Of a stretch of DNA of 64,000 bases, positions 11,336 through 23,800 are shown one piece after another. The position numbers and the translations under genes are program-made. The DNA comes from Owenia fusiformis (taxonomy: Eukaryota > Annelida > Polychaeta > Sabellida > Oweniidae): contig CAIIXF020000001.1 of NCBI GenBank assembly GCA_903813345.2, positions 27,021,915 through 27,085,914 of the forward strand, written 5' to 3'. Under the pieces are notes generated by a model. That model was not told the origin of the DNA, did no database searches, and was given only the letters and a program-made list of their open reading frames with translations. Position 1 is the first letter of the stretch. The number at the start of each line of letters is the position of its first letter.

Positions 11336-11873
11336 CACTGGTGATCCACTCGATTACGCTGGTTACCAAAACGAACCGTTTTGGTAACAAAATGTCGGAA
11401 CGTCGAAGGCACGATTTTTCTTTTTTCCTTATTTCACGCGTTGTAGGGAGAATCCCCACGACGTTTTTTCTCACAACGTGCATCAGTATCATATGTCTTA
11501 GAAAATGTACATGTTTGCGAAAAAATAGCTCAGAGGACAACAGAATCGTCGATTTACTTCTTCACTTAAGTTACATAAACGGTTTTTTCGAAAAACAGTC
11601 AAGATCTGCACTTTTAACCCAAACCGTTTATGTAACTTAAGTGAGGAAGTAAATCGACGATTCTGTTGTCTTCTGAACTATTTGTTCGCAAATATGTACA
11701 CTTTCTTAAACATATGATACTGATACACGTTTGTGTTAAAAAATGTCGAGGGAATTCTGTCTTCAACGTGTAAAATAAGGAAACGAGAAAAATCGTACCT
11801 TCCGGATGTTCCGACATTTTGTTACCAAAACGAACCGTTTTGGTAACCAGCGTAATCGAGTGGATCACCAGTG
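11336..11873. mobile_element. Long-TIR foldback MITE, Transib-like ends, 5-bp target duplication
   Basis: The element begins CACTGGTGATCCACTCG and ends with the complement. The 5-bp direct repeat CAATA flanks it exactly (11331-11335, 11874-11878). The arms are about 250 bp with a short centre near 11600. CAC termini and 5-bp duplications are Transib features. A shorter copy lies at 48936-49210. Confidence 0.72.
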
Positions 11874-11878
11874 CAATA

Positions 11879-13385
11879 ATGGCAGATTGAGTTTATCTAT
11901 ATCTCTAAGTCTGCGGTAATACTAAGTCTTGTTAGTGCTGCTGTCTATGTTGTCACTCTACTATACTTAACTCCTAGAAATGCATAAGATACTCTGTTTG
12001 TCTAATTGCATTGTTTAGTATATTTTTGAAAGTATTTATTTTTTATTTTATTTTATTTCATGATAATATAACATCTAACTGTCAACTGATAAACCATTAA
12101 TAAGGAACAGACAAATAAAAACAAATAACATAATTATTATTAAAAAGCCACATGGGTTGCTCATGAACACCAGATGCAATGTATAGTAGAGTGTAAGGAC
12201 TTGTAATGTGTATAGACTTCATGTCCCTAGTCATACTGGGGACATCTTGCATACCATTTAATGGATTGTCGCAGAATTCGGCACTCATAAATGTTAAAAT
12301 TATGATGTTTGTTGGAGACCTACCCTTTATTTGACCTGCCCACTTCTTTCCTATCTCATTTATACAGTTGAAATTGTAATTCTTGAGTTCTTAATTATCA
12401 TAAATCCTTCGTTCTATAAGTATAATGTCCAAGCAATTTCAACTTCGTTGAACCCTCTCCTCTGGTCGTTATGCAAATCTATATGAACACCAAGAAACGA
12501 AATTATTATAATAAGATTTCCCTAAAGCTACTAAACGTGTAGCGAGATATCATATTCTTTCATGCTCAGAAAAAAGTTTTGCCGCGAACATTTTTAGAAA
12601 TGCCTAGGAGAAAGGTATCTTTGTCTGGGGGTAAAGCGGTTGTAAACGTGACACCAGAAACAACGCCATCGTATTGAAATAATGATTTCGATTAGTGAAA
12701 AGTTTGACATGCGATACCGCGCATTAAATTTCAAAATTAGTTCCAAATTTTTGACACAAATCTCCTAATTACTCAAGAAATACCAAATCACTTCACTAAG
12801 AACGTAGCAGAGTGATTTCGGAGCATTCAAAGATAGAGTAGCTGCACTAAGTTTATCGCAGTTTGCTGCCGCATCATTATAAATATAGGTATGCGTAATG
12901 ATATCATGGCCATTGGGAAAGGCTAAATGTGTAAGGCATGTGTCTTTGTGCAGTTTAAAAACTGTGGACCTTCTCCATGAAATCCAGCTGTTTGGGTTGA
13001 ATATCTAGTACAGGGTGTGATAATGTTTGCGAATTAATAGTTCTTTAGTTCAAAAACTAAGTACATGTCTGATTCATTCTTAGAAAATGAGGGAGTAGAA
13101 GGGATTGATCATTTTGTTTCTAATTCGGCTGATACAACGAAAATAAGAAATCTTTTGCATTTGAATGTGACATACAACTGTTGTTTTTCAAAGCGACGCT
13201 AGAGTGGATTACCTCTGTCTCAATTATTTACATTCATTCTCATGAAAAAACTGACTGCACCATGGTTAAAATAGTTTTGTTTGGATGTTTTTTCTTAGGA
13301 AAAGTAAAGAAAATATATACTTTTTCATTTCCAAAGGCTGGCTGAAGTTTTATTAGTAGTGTGTTTGTGTATCTACTTATACATG
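11879..13385 (+). other. ELOVL 5' intron: no recognised feature
   Basis: No gene, RNA or clear repeat seen. Confidence 0.45.
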
Positions 13386-13386
13386 C

Positions 13387-13530
13387 AGGCCGGTAACCAG
13401 GATTTGCCAAGGGGGTTCACTTTTTGAGAAATTCCAGGGGGGTTCACTTTTGACAATTCTGGTCCAAAAATGGCCAAAAAGTGCTCAGAATGGTGAAAAC
13501 TGCATGATTTTGAAAGATTTTGCTACTGTA
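13387..13530 (+). repeat. Dispersed repeat, family A copy 1 (GTAACCAGGATTT type)
   Basis: Shares GTAxCCAGGATTTxCCAAGG, runs of G and CATGATTTTGAAAGA with 14380-14520 and, inverted, with 48335-48530. Confidence 0.6.
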
Positions 13531-13783
13531 GAATCCTCATAGAAGTCTAACTTTGTTATTTGTGATATGTACGATTAGTAAATTGAATGTTTCAGTCTAG
13601 AACGCTAGCTAGATACATGTACTTGCCAGAAGATTATCACATAAACAAGTACAAGGAATTTATTTGCTAGCAGTATTTCTGGATTGGTAAGTTAAATATT
13701 AGTCTGAAATAAAGTTTAACAATACACTCAACCTGCAGGTGCAAGCTTGTTATTGACTTAAATCCTCATTTTGATACCTGTAT

Positions 13784-13850
13784 AATGTTTATTAATTTTG
13801 AAATAATGTTTATCAATTTTGAAATAATGTTTATCAATTTTGAAACTTTT
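13784..13850 (+). repeat. 21-bp tandem repeat, 3 units
   Basis: ATAATGTTTATCAATTTTGA repeated three times with a 21-bp period. Confidence 0.8.
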
Positions 13851-14375
13851 CGTAGATTATTCCTGGGAGCATATGTTCATTGAAATTATTTGTCAAAATT
13901 ATTAAATCTTGTAACACCTGCAACTATTCGATTCATATTTAAATGAGTTGGTCATAAAACAGTAGGTTAATCCGGTAGCCAACAGCCGTTAGTTGCATTC
14001 GCGAATACAAGCTTAGTAACCAATCATCAACTGAAGCTATCTGTAGTTAGAGATACAGTAGGTAGACATAGAAAACATATACCATTAGATAAAGAATGTC
14101 AGCAAATAGATAAGTACACTTTATAACCTTGAACATACAGACAGAAGATGAAATGAATTGAACTCCAAGTGCTCCAAATATGAAATTGTTTGAATAGATT
14201 CTTATGTAGCCAAAATAAAATTGGGATGTGTTCTTCAGACCCCAACTTTTTGTGTTTGGTATTTACTTTTTTCTTCTCTCTGTTTCAATGAATGAGAGTG
14301 ATAGCCCGAGTTCAAAAGTTAGAATACAAGACAACGTTTAGGAAACAAGACAATAGCGCACATCCTCCCATACTT

Positions 14376-14520
14376 GCCAGTAGCCAGGATTTACCAAGGG
14401 GGAGCTTTTTACACTTTTGGCTAAAAATTCATGCGAAAAGTGCTTGGAAGGGTGAAAAACAGCATGATTTTGAAAGAATTTCTGGCTTGGGAGGGGGGAG
14501 GGGCTTCCGCTGTCCCAGCT
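14376..14520 (+). repeat. Dispersed repeat, family A copy 2
   Basis: GTAGCCAGGATTTACCAAGG followed by the same downstream sequence as copy 1. The overlapping ORFs at 14292-14649 are repeat-derived. Confidence 0.6.
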
Positions 14521-14800
14521 CCTCCTGGCTACAAGCCTGCCATATACCCGGTGCTAATTGGCAAAATGTTCAAAGGAATTTACTATGCCCTGGCATTGCT
14601 ATGGTATTTAATTCCAGTTGAACATTATTTTCTTATGGCTGTGTATTAAATGTTTGAAATACCTTTTTGAATTATCATGTTTTTGACAAATGAGTATGAT
14701 AATCCTTCTCATGTGAAAAAGAATAGTTTTGGACACAACATTACATCTGTATTTATACAATTTTGATGTAATTTCATTTTGTGATTTGTTCTAATTGCAG

Positions 14801-14863
14801 TTACCATGGCAAGTATGATAACAGATCTGATCAGGCAGTATGATGAGGCCTTACCCCATGCAG
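14801..14863 (+). CDS. ELOVL: ELOVL exon 1 (coding from 14806)
   Basis: The acceptor TTGCAG precedes 14801 and the ATG at 14806 has a Kozak context. It encodes [19 protein letters not shown] plus one base. The donor is GCAG|GTATGT. Confidence 0.9.
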
Positions 14864-17800
14864 GTATGTTTTACAGTTAACGTATGAGGCCTTAAAAATC
14901 AGGCCTATGGCCAGTTTTCATCAAGGAATAGGGATTAGGTTCTAGTTTTTCAAGGGGACTTTCATTATTAGGGTGGTGATAGCTGTCTTTATGTGCATGC
15001 TCCCAGTCAGAGGGCACTGGCGGATCGGCCTTTGGGTGGGCCCAGAAAAAAAATTGGGCCCAAAAAAAGCCTCAAAGCCCCAAAAAGTGGGCCTTTTAGT
15101 CATTACTGGGCCTTGTAAGGCCTTATTTTTTTAATTTCAGGCCAAACTTCGAAGAAAGTGGGTCTAAAGATTTCAAAATTGGACCCACTTTTGGGTTATA
15201 GTGGCTCGAAAATTTTTTTTTGCATGTATTGAGAAATAGAAAACGTTCTTTATTGGCTATGCTGCATTCTGATTGGTTGAGAAATTCAAATAGAGCAGGG
15301 TCATGTTTGAATTAATCTTAAAAATAGAATGAGAAGGATAAGCTAAACATATATATATTTACTGTGGCCTCATGGCAAATATCTGGGTTAGTTGAGAAAT
15401 AAGATGCAATTGTGAAATGATAGCACTTACTTCAGATGGGTTATTTCAGTCTTCTGACTGATTACTTGCATGTCAATCGAGTGTAACTTTCCATTTAGCC
15501 TAGTTAAGTAACAGTAGAACATTTTTACTTGATTGAAATGGAGAGCCATATGTGCAGGAAAAGGAATTGTTAGTGTTTTACTCTTTTTAGTTATGCAAAA
15601 CTCATGCAAAAATTCATTTTATCTTTTCTTGATCTAAATACATGACAACCCAATGCTTCTCATGCTCTCCTATGGGGTAAAACAGATTCTCTACTCTATT
15701 TTTAATAATATGGAACCCAGTTGTAATTAGGTTTCTGGTGTCATATAAATCAAAATCAATGGAGCCAGGGTGCCATAATTGCCTAGGATGTAAATTACAT
15801 TTACAGGTTTGTTGCTTGTTTAATAACTGTAGGTGCTAACATTAATGTTCACTAGAACTGGAGTAGGATGTTCACTTGCTCTGCTCAGTATTTTTATCTC
15901 ATTCGGTTGCAGTCCTAAACACATATACACAGGTTCTTACCAGGCCTTGATTCTTGATTCTCAAAGTTTCAGTCACCTTGATAATTTAAGAATGAGTCCA
16001 TGCCTGAGCTATGATACTGAGTAAACTCGCTGTTTCATTCATTCAGTATCATTCGGTATGGTAAGTTACCCTCCCTACCCCGCATAATACATAAGCGTAG
16101 CCACTGGCCAGGGGGGTGCGAAGGGTACCCCCCCCATAACCAATAAAAATGAACCATAGATAGAGGAAAAGAGCTTTAAAATGCTTTTTATTTAAAACTT
16201 CTAGCTCAATTTTGAAGGTAGTTGCATCAAATTTTGTAAAATTCAAAATAAATCTTAATTTTTGGCTTGTATATGCCATAATCGCACCCCCTGACTGGAA
16301 ACCGGAAAAAAATTTGGTGATCGCAACCCCCCCCTGACTGAAAGCTGGCTATGCCCCTGCTTAGAAAGTTGAACATGCTACTTCTTGGAATGATGATTCA
16401 TGAACAGCTGGTTGATTTTGTTGTAAGTTAAATGAAAATATCAGGTTCATCTGATAATTTTAACTTGGAATTTCTAGACAAAATATCCTTGGCAATCAAT
16501 TTACTCCAGTAAAGTTTTTTTTATCAGGGCTCCAAAAATCCCAAATCTAATCATGTTATTATTTGCTAGTGATGAGGAGCAAATATACATAATATACTTT
16601 ATTTTTATCGCACCCTAAGGTGCTATATTGTAATCAGTTTGCCGGCGGGCGTCCTGAATAATCTTGTCTACAGGTTTCCAGCCAAATTCTCAGGGATACC
16701 TATGAAAGTTTAGAACTGATTAGTTTTTCGGCAATCTGGGTAAATGTTAAGGTGGCCATTTTGGATTTTCCGTCCTAAAATCTTGTCTACAGGTTTCCAG
16801 CCAAACCGTTTGAGGGATTCATTTGAAATTCTCAGGGATGTTTCTACCTATGAAAGTTTAGAAGTGAATAGTTTTTCGGCATTCTGGGTAAATGTTAAGG
16901 TGGCCATTTTGGATTTTCCGTCCTAAAATCTTGTCTGTCAAGGCTTGTCTACAGGTTTCCAGCCAAACCGTTTGAGGGATTCATTTGAAATTCTCAGGGA
17001 TACCTATGAAAGTTTAGAACTGATTAGTTTTTAGGCATTCTGGGTAAATGTTAAGGCGGCCATTTTGGATTTTCCGTCCTAAAATCTTGTCTGTCAAGGC
17101 TTGTCTATAGGTTTCCAGCCAAACCGTTTGAGGGATTCATTTGAAATTCTCAGGGATGTTTCTACCTATGAAAGTTTAGAACTGATTAGTTTTTAGGCAT
17201 TCTTGGTAAATGATAAGGGAGCCATTTTTTTTCAGGAAAATCTGAATTGTAGAAAAAAAGCTGATACACTGTGAAGTAATACCTTAAAACGTGTCTCTTG
17301 AGGGTTGTTTACAGGTTTCATGGATTCATCCTAAAATTTTAGAGATGTTTCTATGGAAAGTTTAGAACTGATTAGTTTTTAGGCAGTCTGGGTAAATGTT
17401 AAGGTGGTCATTTTAAATTTTCCATCCCTAAAAGTGTATTCTGTTCAAGGGTGCGATTCTGTTCACCGTGTGGCTTATTTATATACACATACTCCTTAAA
17501 AAAGTTAAGGATCTGTCTTTTTCTCATAGGATTACATGTTTAATCCCATGTATTGATGTTTGAACTCTATTTTCTAAGACTTAAACAAAGAAAAACTGAT
17601 AATGTAAATAATAATTATGCAATTATCGGATATATGAAATTATAAAGGAAGTAAGAATGATCCATCCCCTGGACAAAGATCACATGCCTGATGTCAACGC
17701 CATGAGGTAATTGGGACTTCATTATTCCACTGAACTTCAAAGAAGTATGACTACTGAATAAATGTATATTTACCCTGACTCTATTCTCTATATTTCGGGA

Positions 17801-20800
17801 AATTTTCAAGTTAATCTCTCTGTTACAATAGACAAGTTAGCAAATTCAATTGTCTATTTGAATTCCATTTTTGAGAGCAATTATATACGATACCAGTAGA
17901 AATAATCTTAATTTATGTCATTGAATATTTAAAATTCAGTCAAAGTGATGTCATATTTGAAATTGACATGTAAAAGTATATCTAGAAATATGGTCTAGAA
18001 ATAAGGTTCTCTTATCAACTTTGAAATTTTTTTTTTGAAATGTGACTTCTTGTTCGTGGAGATTCCCCATAGACCCCATGTTATAAAATCACAAAAAGTG
18101 AAATATCTCTTCTTATCCTATGCCAAGTAGAGTTTTAGGGAGATAAGTTGGTAAGATATATCCCGTATCCTGATTTTGAGGTTCCCATATCCTGGACCTC
18201 CATATCTCCCGCCATATTTCCCGCTCCGGGGCATATCTTCCCGCTTAGAAAAAAGTTTGAAAAAAATAAGAAAAAATTGAAAAAATAAAAAATATGAAAA
18301 AATCGAAAAAAAAAATTGAAAAAATTGAAAAAAAATTAGAAAAATGTGAAAAAATTGAAAAAATAAAAATTGAAAGAAAATTAGAATACTCTACTTGGTA
18401 TAGGATAAAGCAGTTATGTTCGGTCGGTTTGGATATTGGGTTCATCCCTCGTGAGATATACACATCTACCTTCGGTCCCTACGGTCCCTCAGGTAGATAT
18501 GTATATCTCCCTCTGGATAAACCCCATATCCAAAACCTCCCAGTACATAACCTTTATTTGTGTTGGACAGATAATATTTTCTTTTATTGGACATATTTTA
18601 ACTTGCTAATAGATACATAAGGGTGATATGAAAATTGAACCACTAAACTGATGAATATTTAAGTTAAAGGAAACTTTTAACTATATCCTGCCATGCTATT
18701 TTTGAGGAGTATAATTTATACAGTTTATATGGTTTTCAATGTTTTTTCTTTTTACATTTTGTACTTTGGACTTAAAGCTTTTATTGTAGGGTCTACAATC
18801 TTTCAAACATAACCAATTCTTTGATCTAGACTTTCAAATCAGAATCCTCAATGATAATAGAAGATAACCCCTCTGATATGGCCTTTCAGATTTGTCCTTT
18901 GCGATATAAGATTAAACAAGATTTTGGAGAACATTCTTTTCATTGGAATGTGCTATGCCTGGTCTATTCTCTAGCATTGATTTATAAGAGTAGGTATAAA
19001 AAAATTAAATTATGATATCTTATTTGCAGATCCAAGAACCAAAGATTGGCTGCTGGTCAATAACACTCCGGTATATGTATGGGCTCTTACTGCCATCTAT
19101 ATGCTGATTGTGTTTCTGGGACCAACTATTATGAAGAATAGACGACCATATGACCTCTCAGCATTCTTGGTAGTCTATAACCTTGGCCTGGTGGCTCTTT
19201 CCGCCTATATGCTAATTGAGGTATGTAAGCGAACATGATGTAAATGAGAACACAATATTATACAAATATAGAATTCTGTGATCGTTGAATATCTGTATAT
19301 ATTTCTGAAGGTGTATTTGCCGCAGCCCGAAGGGCCAGGTGAATACATCCCTCAGAAATATATACAGATATTAAACGATCACAAAATTCAATATTTCTTT
19401 TATTATTTCCCCATTAAAGTAGTACACAATATTAAAGTTAGAAGTACAAAATATTGTTATGATATGATGTTTAGTTTCAACATACATGTATTTCCAAATG
19501 TTTGCCAATATTCTGTTATAATATATCTGTTATATCGGATGGAAATACTTTTTACTAATTTCCTGGGAATTAAGTGATGTGACGTCATTTAATTGAATAT
19601 ATAGTGGTATTCACTTAAAATGACGTCACTGGCGCTGAATACACTCTTCACACGTTTTCTAAGCAGGGAGAAATGGAATACCTCTATATATTTTTAGTCA
19701 CATGGTATCTAATTGACCAATGAGAGACTGAGTATCATAACATGGAAATAATAACAAATAATATTTTTACTTTCTACTCTCTAACTTAGTTAAATGCTGA
19801 GAGAATGATCAATTCTAATTGGGTAGTGTATTTTGATTGACCTAATCTGATTGGATAAGACTAGATCCAAGGATTATTACTGGGAAGGGTAGATTTAAAA
19901 ATAATCATAAATTGTACCTGACACATTGTACTCTGTGAATATAGAGGCACGAGCAGCCCTCAGGCCTTGTTTTATGAATCAATTGTAATTCAAGGTACCT
20001 ATGAGTACATGTATCATGCTATGAGTACATGTACCTGTATATTGAATTCATCCCCTGATCATGTATGTTATGACATGGTGAAGAGATTCTCCATAGAAAA
20101 GGCCAAATAAAATAGTTTTTTCATAGCTGTTGAAATGCTGTATAATAAGGCATTCTAAAGTTCATGCAAATTCTCACTTTTTACTTTGTCACCAACATTT
20201 GTGGTGACATATTGTTATTGTATCAAACTTTTTTGTGGCAGTGGTTGGTGTTCTGCATTCAGCGTCTGTAACAAATGGCAAGTAGTAACATTTAGCATGT
20301 TAATGCATTTTTAATATTGCTAAATTATATAGCTTTTGATATAATTTTTTCTTATGGCCAGTTTTACTACCTTAGGTGGCCATGAATCATTTTTGGCTTT
20401 TATTTATTAAGCATATAAAAAGTGTGTACAGGTCCAAAGTCTCTAGTCCAAGTTTTCAAGGTCCCCAGCCCAGCTGGTTAATTACTATCTCATCACTTGA
20501 ATCTGATCTCTAAAATGTAAACACTCAGTACAAATCAGCTGATACATATTTCTTCTAATGATAGTGCATTGTAGCATTGCTTTTAAGATACATGTATTTC
20601 AAAATAATGCAATTGGGTGTTAAAATGAAGGGTCATCATATAAGGAGATTCAGTATTCAAAACCTTAAAGTAATTTCAGTGATTGGTCTGCAGCCATTAG
20701 AATGTATACGATTAATTGTTGTCCCATCGAATGAAGTTCGGAGGGATATAGGGAACACCTACATCTGTCCGTCTGTCCATCTGTCCGTCCATTCGGGCAA

Positions 20801-23800
20801 TAACTCAAATACTGTTGGCCTGATTTTGTTAATATTTTGTACACATATACCCTATTGGGGAAGAGGTTCTGCTCGAAAGCCGATTTTCAAAATGGCCACT
20901 CATTAAAAAAATTGTGGCCATTTTAGTGCCGATTTTACAGTTATTTAGGTGCAATATGTAAAAATGTAATAGCAATATGTTTTAAATGTAAAAAAATTAT
21001 ATGGGACATTAATAAAGCTAGAAATGTAGATATTGAAGAAGCACATGGCAGCCATCTTGAAAAATGGCGGCTTTTACTCATTGTTTTACGATTTTTGCTG
21101 TAACGCAAAAAGTAGTGGAGCGATTTTGTTCATATTTGGTATGTGAATATTATAAGCAATTGGCACACTGTCTAATGACACTTTTGACACTAATGACACT
21201 AGAAAGTGGCCATTTTGCTATATACTTTGTTTGTAAAAATGCCAGCCATGGCTGTTCAATGGGATTTGCTATGCTTTGGTGTTGCTGTTTAACCTGCAAT
21301 AATATGTACTTTATACTCAGTGCTAATAATTGAGGCTCTCAATGAACTGATAAAATGCAAACCTTTTGAACCCATTCAATGAGTAGTTCACGGACTCTTA
21401 TGAGCTGTCATATTATAAGAACTGATTGATGGATAAAAACAAGAAAAATGCTATGATTATTTTAACAAATTGTTCAATATTCACTGTCAGTGGTTCTCTT
21501 GCTCCCACTGGACATTTTTTGCTCATGGGTGTTTATGTGAAACCCCTCAACAATTTTCAAGGGGGTGGGCTGATGATAATAAATATCATAAATTTTGGAA
21601 CCTTAGGACTTTATAATGATAATCACACAATCATTTCATGAACGTTGACCGATATGTGACCGTTTGAATTCCATCTTGACATTAAGTTGCATTCATATAA
21701 TTCTGATCTAAACAAAACAAAATTTTGAAGTAAACCATGGTACATGTATGAACATATGTCATTGTTTTTTCATTGAATGTCATTCCAAAATTTCTGTATC
21801 ATTCAAGGCAAGGGAGTTCATGTGTTAAGCACATGTAGGACTCTGTTTCAAGAAAATATCAATGGGGTATTAGACACCAACAGTCTCATATTTCTATTTT
21901 TATGTCACCACCAGAAGTTGTTTAAGTCTCAAATTTTTTGAGGCGGCAGCTGGTGTTTGGTGTTTGACATCCGTAACAAATGTAACAAATAGTAGGATGT
22001 GACATTTTGCATGTTAATGCCCTGTACAGTGTATGTTTTATGTTTCAGATAATTTTGAGTACATGGAATGCTGGTTATTCCTATATATGTACACCATACA
22101 GTAAAAAATCATGGGATAATCCAAAAGAACTCAGGGTAAGTAGAAGTGATTGAATGTATTGCCTGTTTTAAAACTTAAACGGGGTCCAGGAAACTTGGCA
22201 TGCAAGACATGGCTGCAATGCTATACTGTACAGTATATGCAATGTTGAGTAAAAAAAGTCAGTTGGTCCTATAGTTCAGTGGTAGAGCACTCGTCTGGAA
22301 AACAAGGGGCCATGGGTTCGATCCTCACTGGAACAGAATGACATTTTCCCAATATCCCTTAGTGCAGAATTTTGATGCTTTGTTTTCCTTAGCGATGACA
22401 TAGTGATTTAGTTAATCCTACAGCCAGTAATATGTCTCCCCATGTATTTACAAACCATGATTTGGACCACATATTACAGACAAAAATAACATCTCACTCA
22501 AAGAAATCCTCATGTTTGTTTCTTTTGGTGTACATGTAGTTCAAACCTCAGTTATATGAGTTAAATAAAAATGCCAAATATTTTTTTTTAATCAGATTCT
22601 GTGTGTTATTAATTAAATTTATTTCAACTGCCAAATCCAATATTGTCATATATCACTTTTTATAGGTGTCAGTTTTCCATAAAAACAAATACCGGTAGAT
22701 GATTTTAAAAAACTGTCATACCATCCTGTACTTCCAGGTTGCCAAAGTGCTGTGGTGGTATTTCTTTTCTAAAGCAATAGAGCTATTGGATACTGTGTTG
22801 ATGGTGTTAAGAAAGAAGAACAATCAAATCACCTTCCTGCACTGGTTCCACCATATCTCCATGCTCAACATCTGGTGGTGGGTGATGATGTTTATACCAG
22901 GGGGCCAATGTAAGTGACATTATTCTGTCTTATTCTGTCTTCAGTTTGGACTATGAATAAATGAGTAGTCGATTTTCTCTCACCATTTCCAAACCATGCT
23001 GGTTCGAAAACTCATAGTTTCCAATATTGTCTCGATATATATCTACTGAAATTTGCATATTTTATAGAGATGTCACGGAACAAAAAAAATCGGAACGGTT
23101 CGGTTTGGAACATTTTGCTTCGGAACGGAACAATTTCGGAACGGTTCGGAACAGAGTGACTGCGTGTTTAAGATTAAAATAAGTTGATCATCTAGGTCTA
23201 TTTGGTAGCCAAAACTCTTCAATGAGAAAGAGTGAAAAGAATAAACCTCATTTGGTGCAAAATATTGAAAGAAAAATGCTGTTTTGTGGTAATTTAAGGG
23301 CCAAAAGTTGTGAAAGGGTAAAATGTTCTTGTTCCGGAACCGAACCGAAATTCTCAATTTGTGTTCCGTGTTCAGTTCCGAGGGCATAATTCCGCGGATC
23401 GGAACAAAATCGGGTATCCGTGACACCTCTAATATTTTACACTTGCATTGACTGATGTATGACCTCTTGAAAATTCTCTTATTTTTAACATGGGAAATCC
23501 TCACTTCAGCAAATTTATGACTCATTTATTTATGGTCCAAACTGTAATACTAATTCAAGAGGTGTGGCCCATTTGGACAAATCTCCATATTCATTGGTAA
23601 AATTTTTCTCATTGCTCCTCTTACACTGTTCAGTTGCGAAAAATAAAGAAGAGAATTCCTATTCGACTAACTTATTAATGATATGTTGAAAAATAAAATG
23701 TTTACATTTTGATTTTTTCATCTTGCACAATTTCTCATATTACTCTCAAAGCAGTTTACATGTAATCAACGATAATGCATTTCTATGTAGAAATGCTCAT

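Noticed and set aside
11259-11868. Overlapping 84-99-aa ORFs on both strands with shared peptides
   Set aside because: The shared peptides reflect the two arms of the Transib-like foldback, not duplicated genes.
18294-18620. Lys/Glu-rich 108-aa ORF resembling a coiled coil
   Set aside because: Made by a GAAAAAATTGAAAA low-complexity tract inside an inverted repeat; the opposite strand is equally open.
23073-23525. 150-aa minus-strand ORF
   Set aside because: Lies across a hAT MITE whose target duplication is exact; the frame is read-through of repeat sequence.
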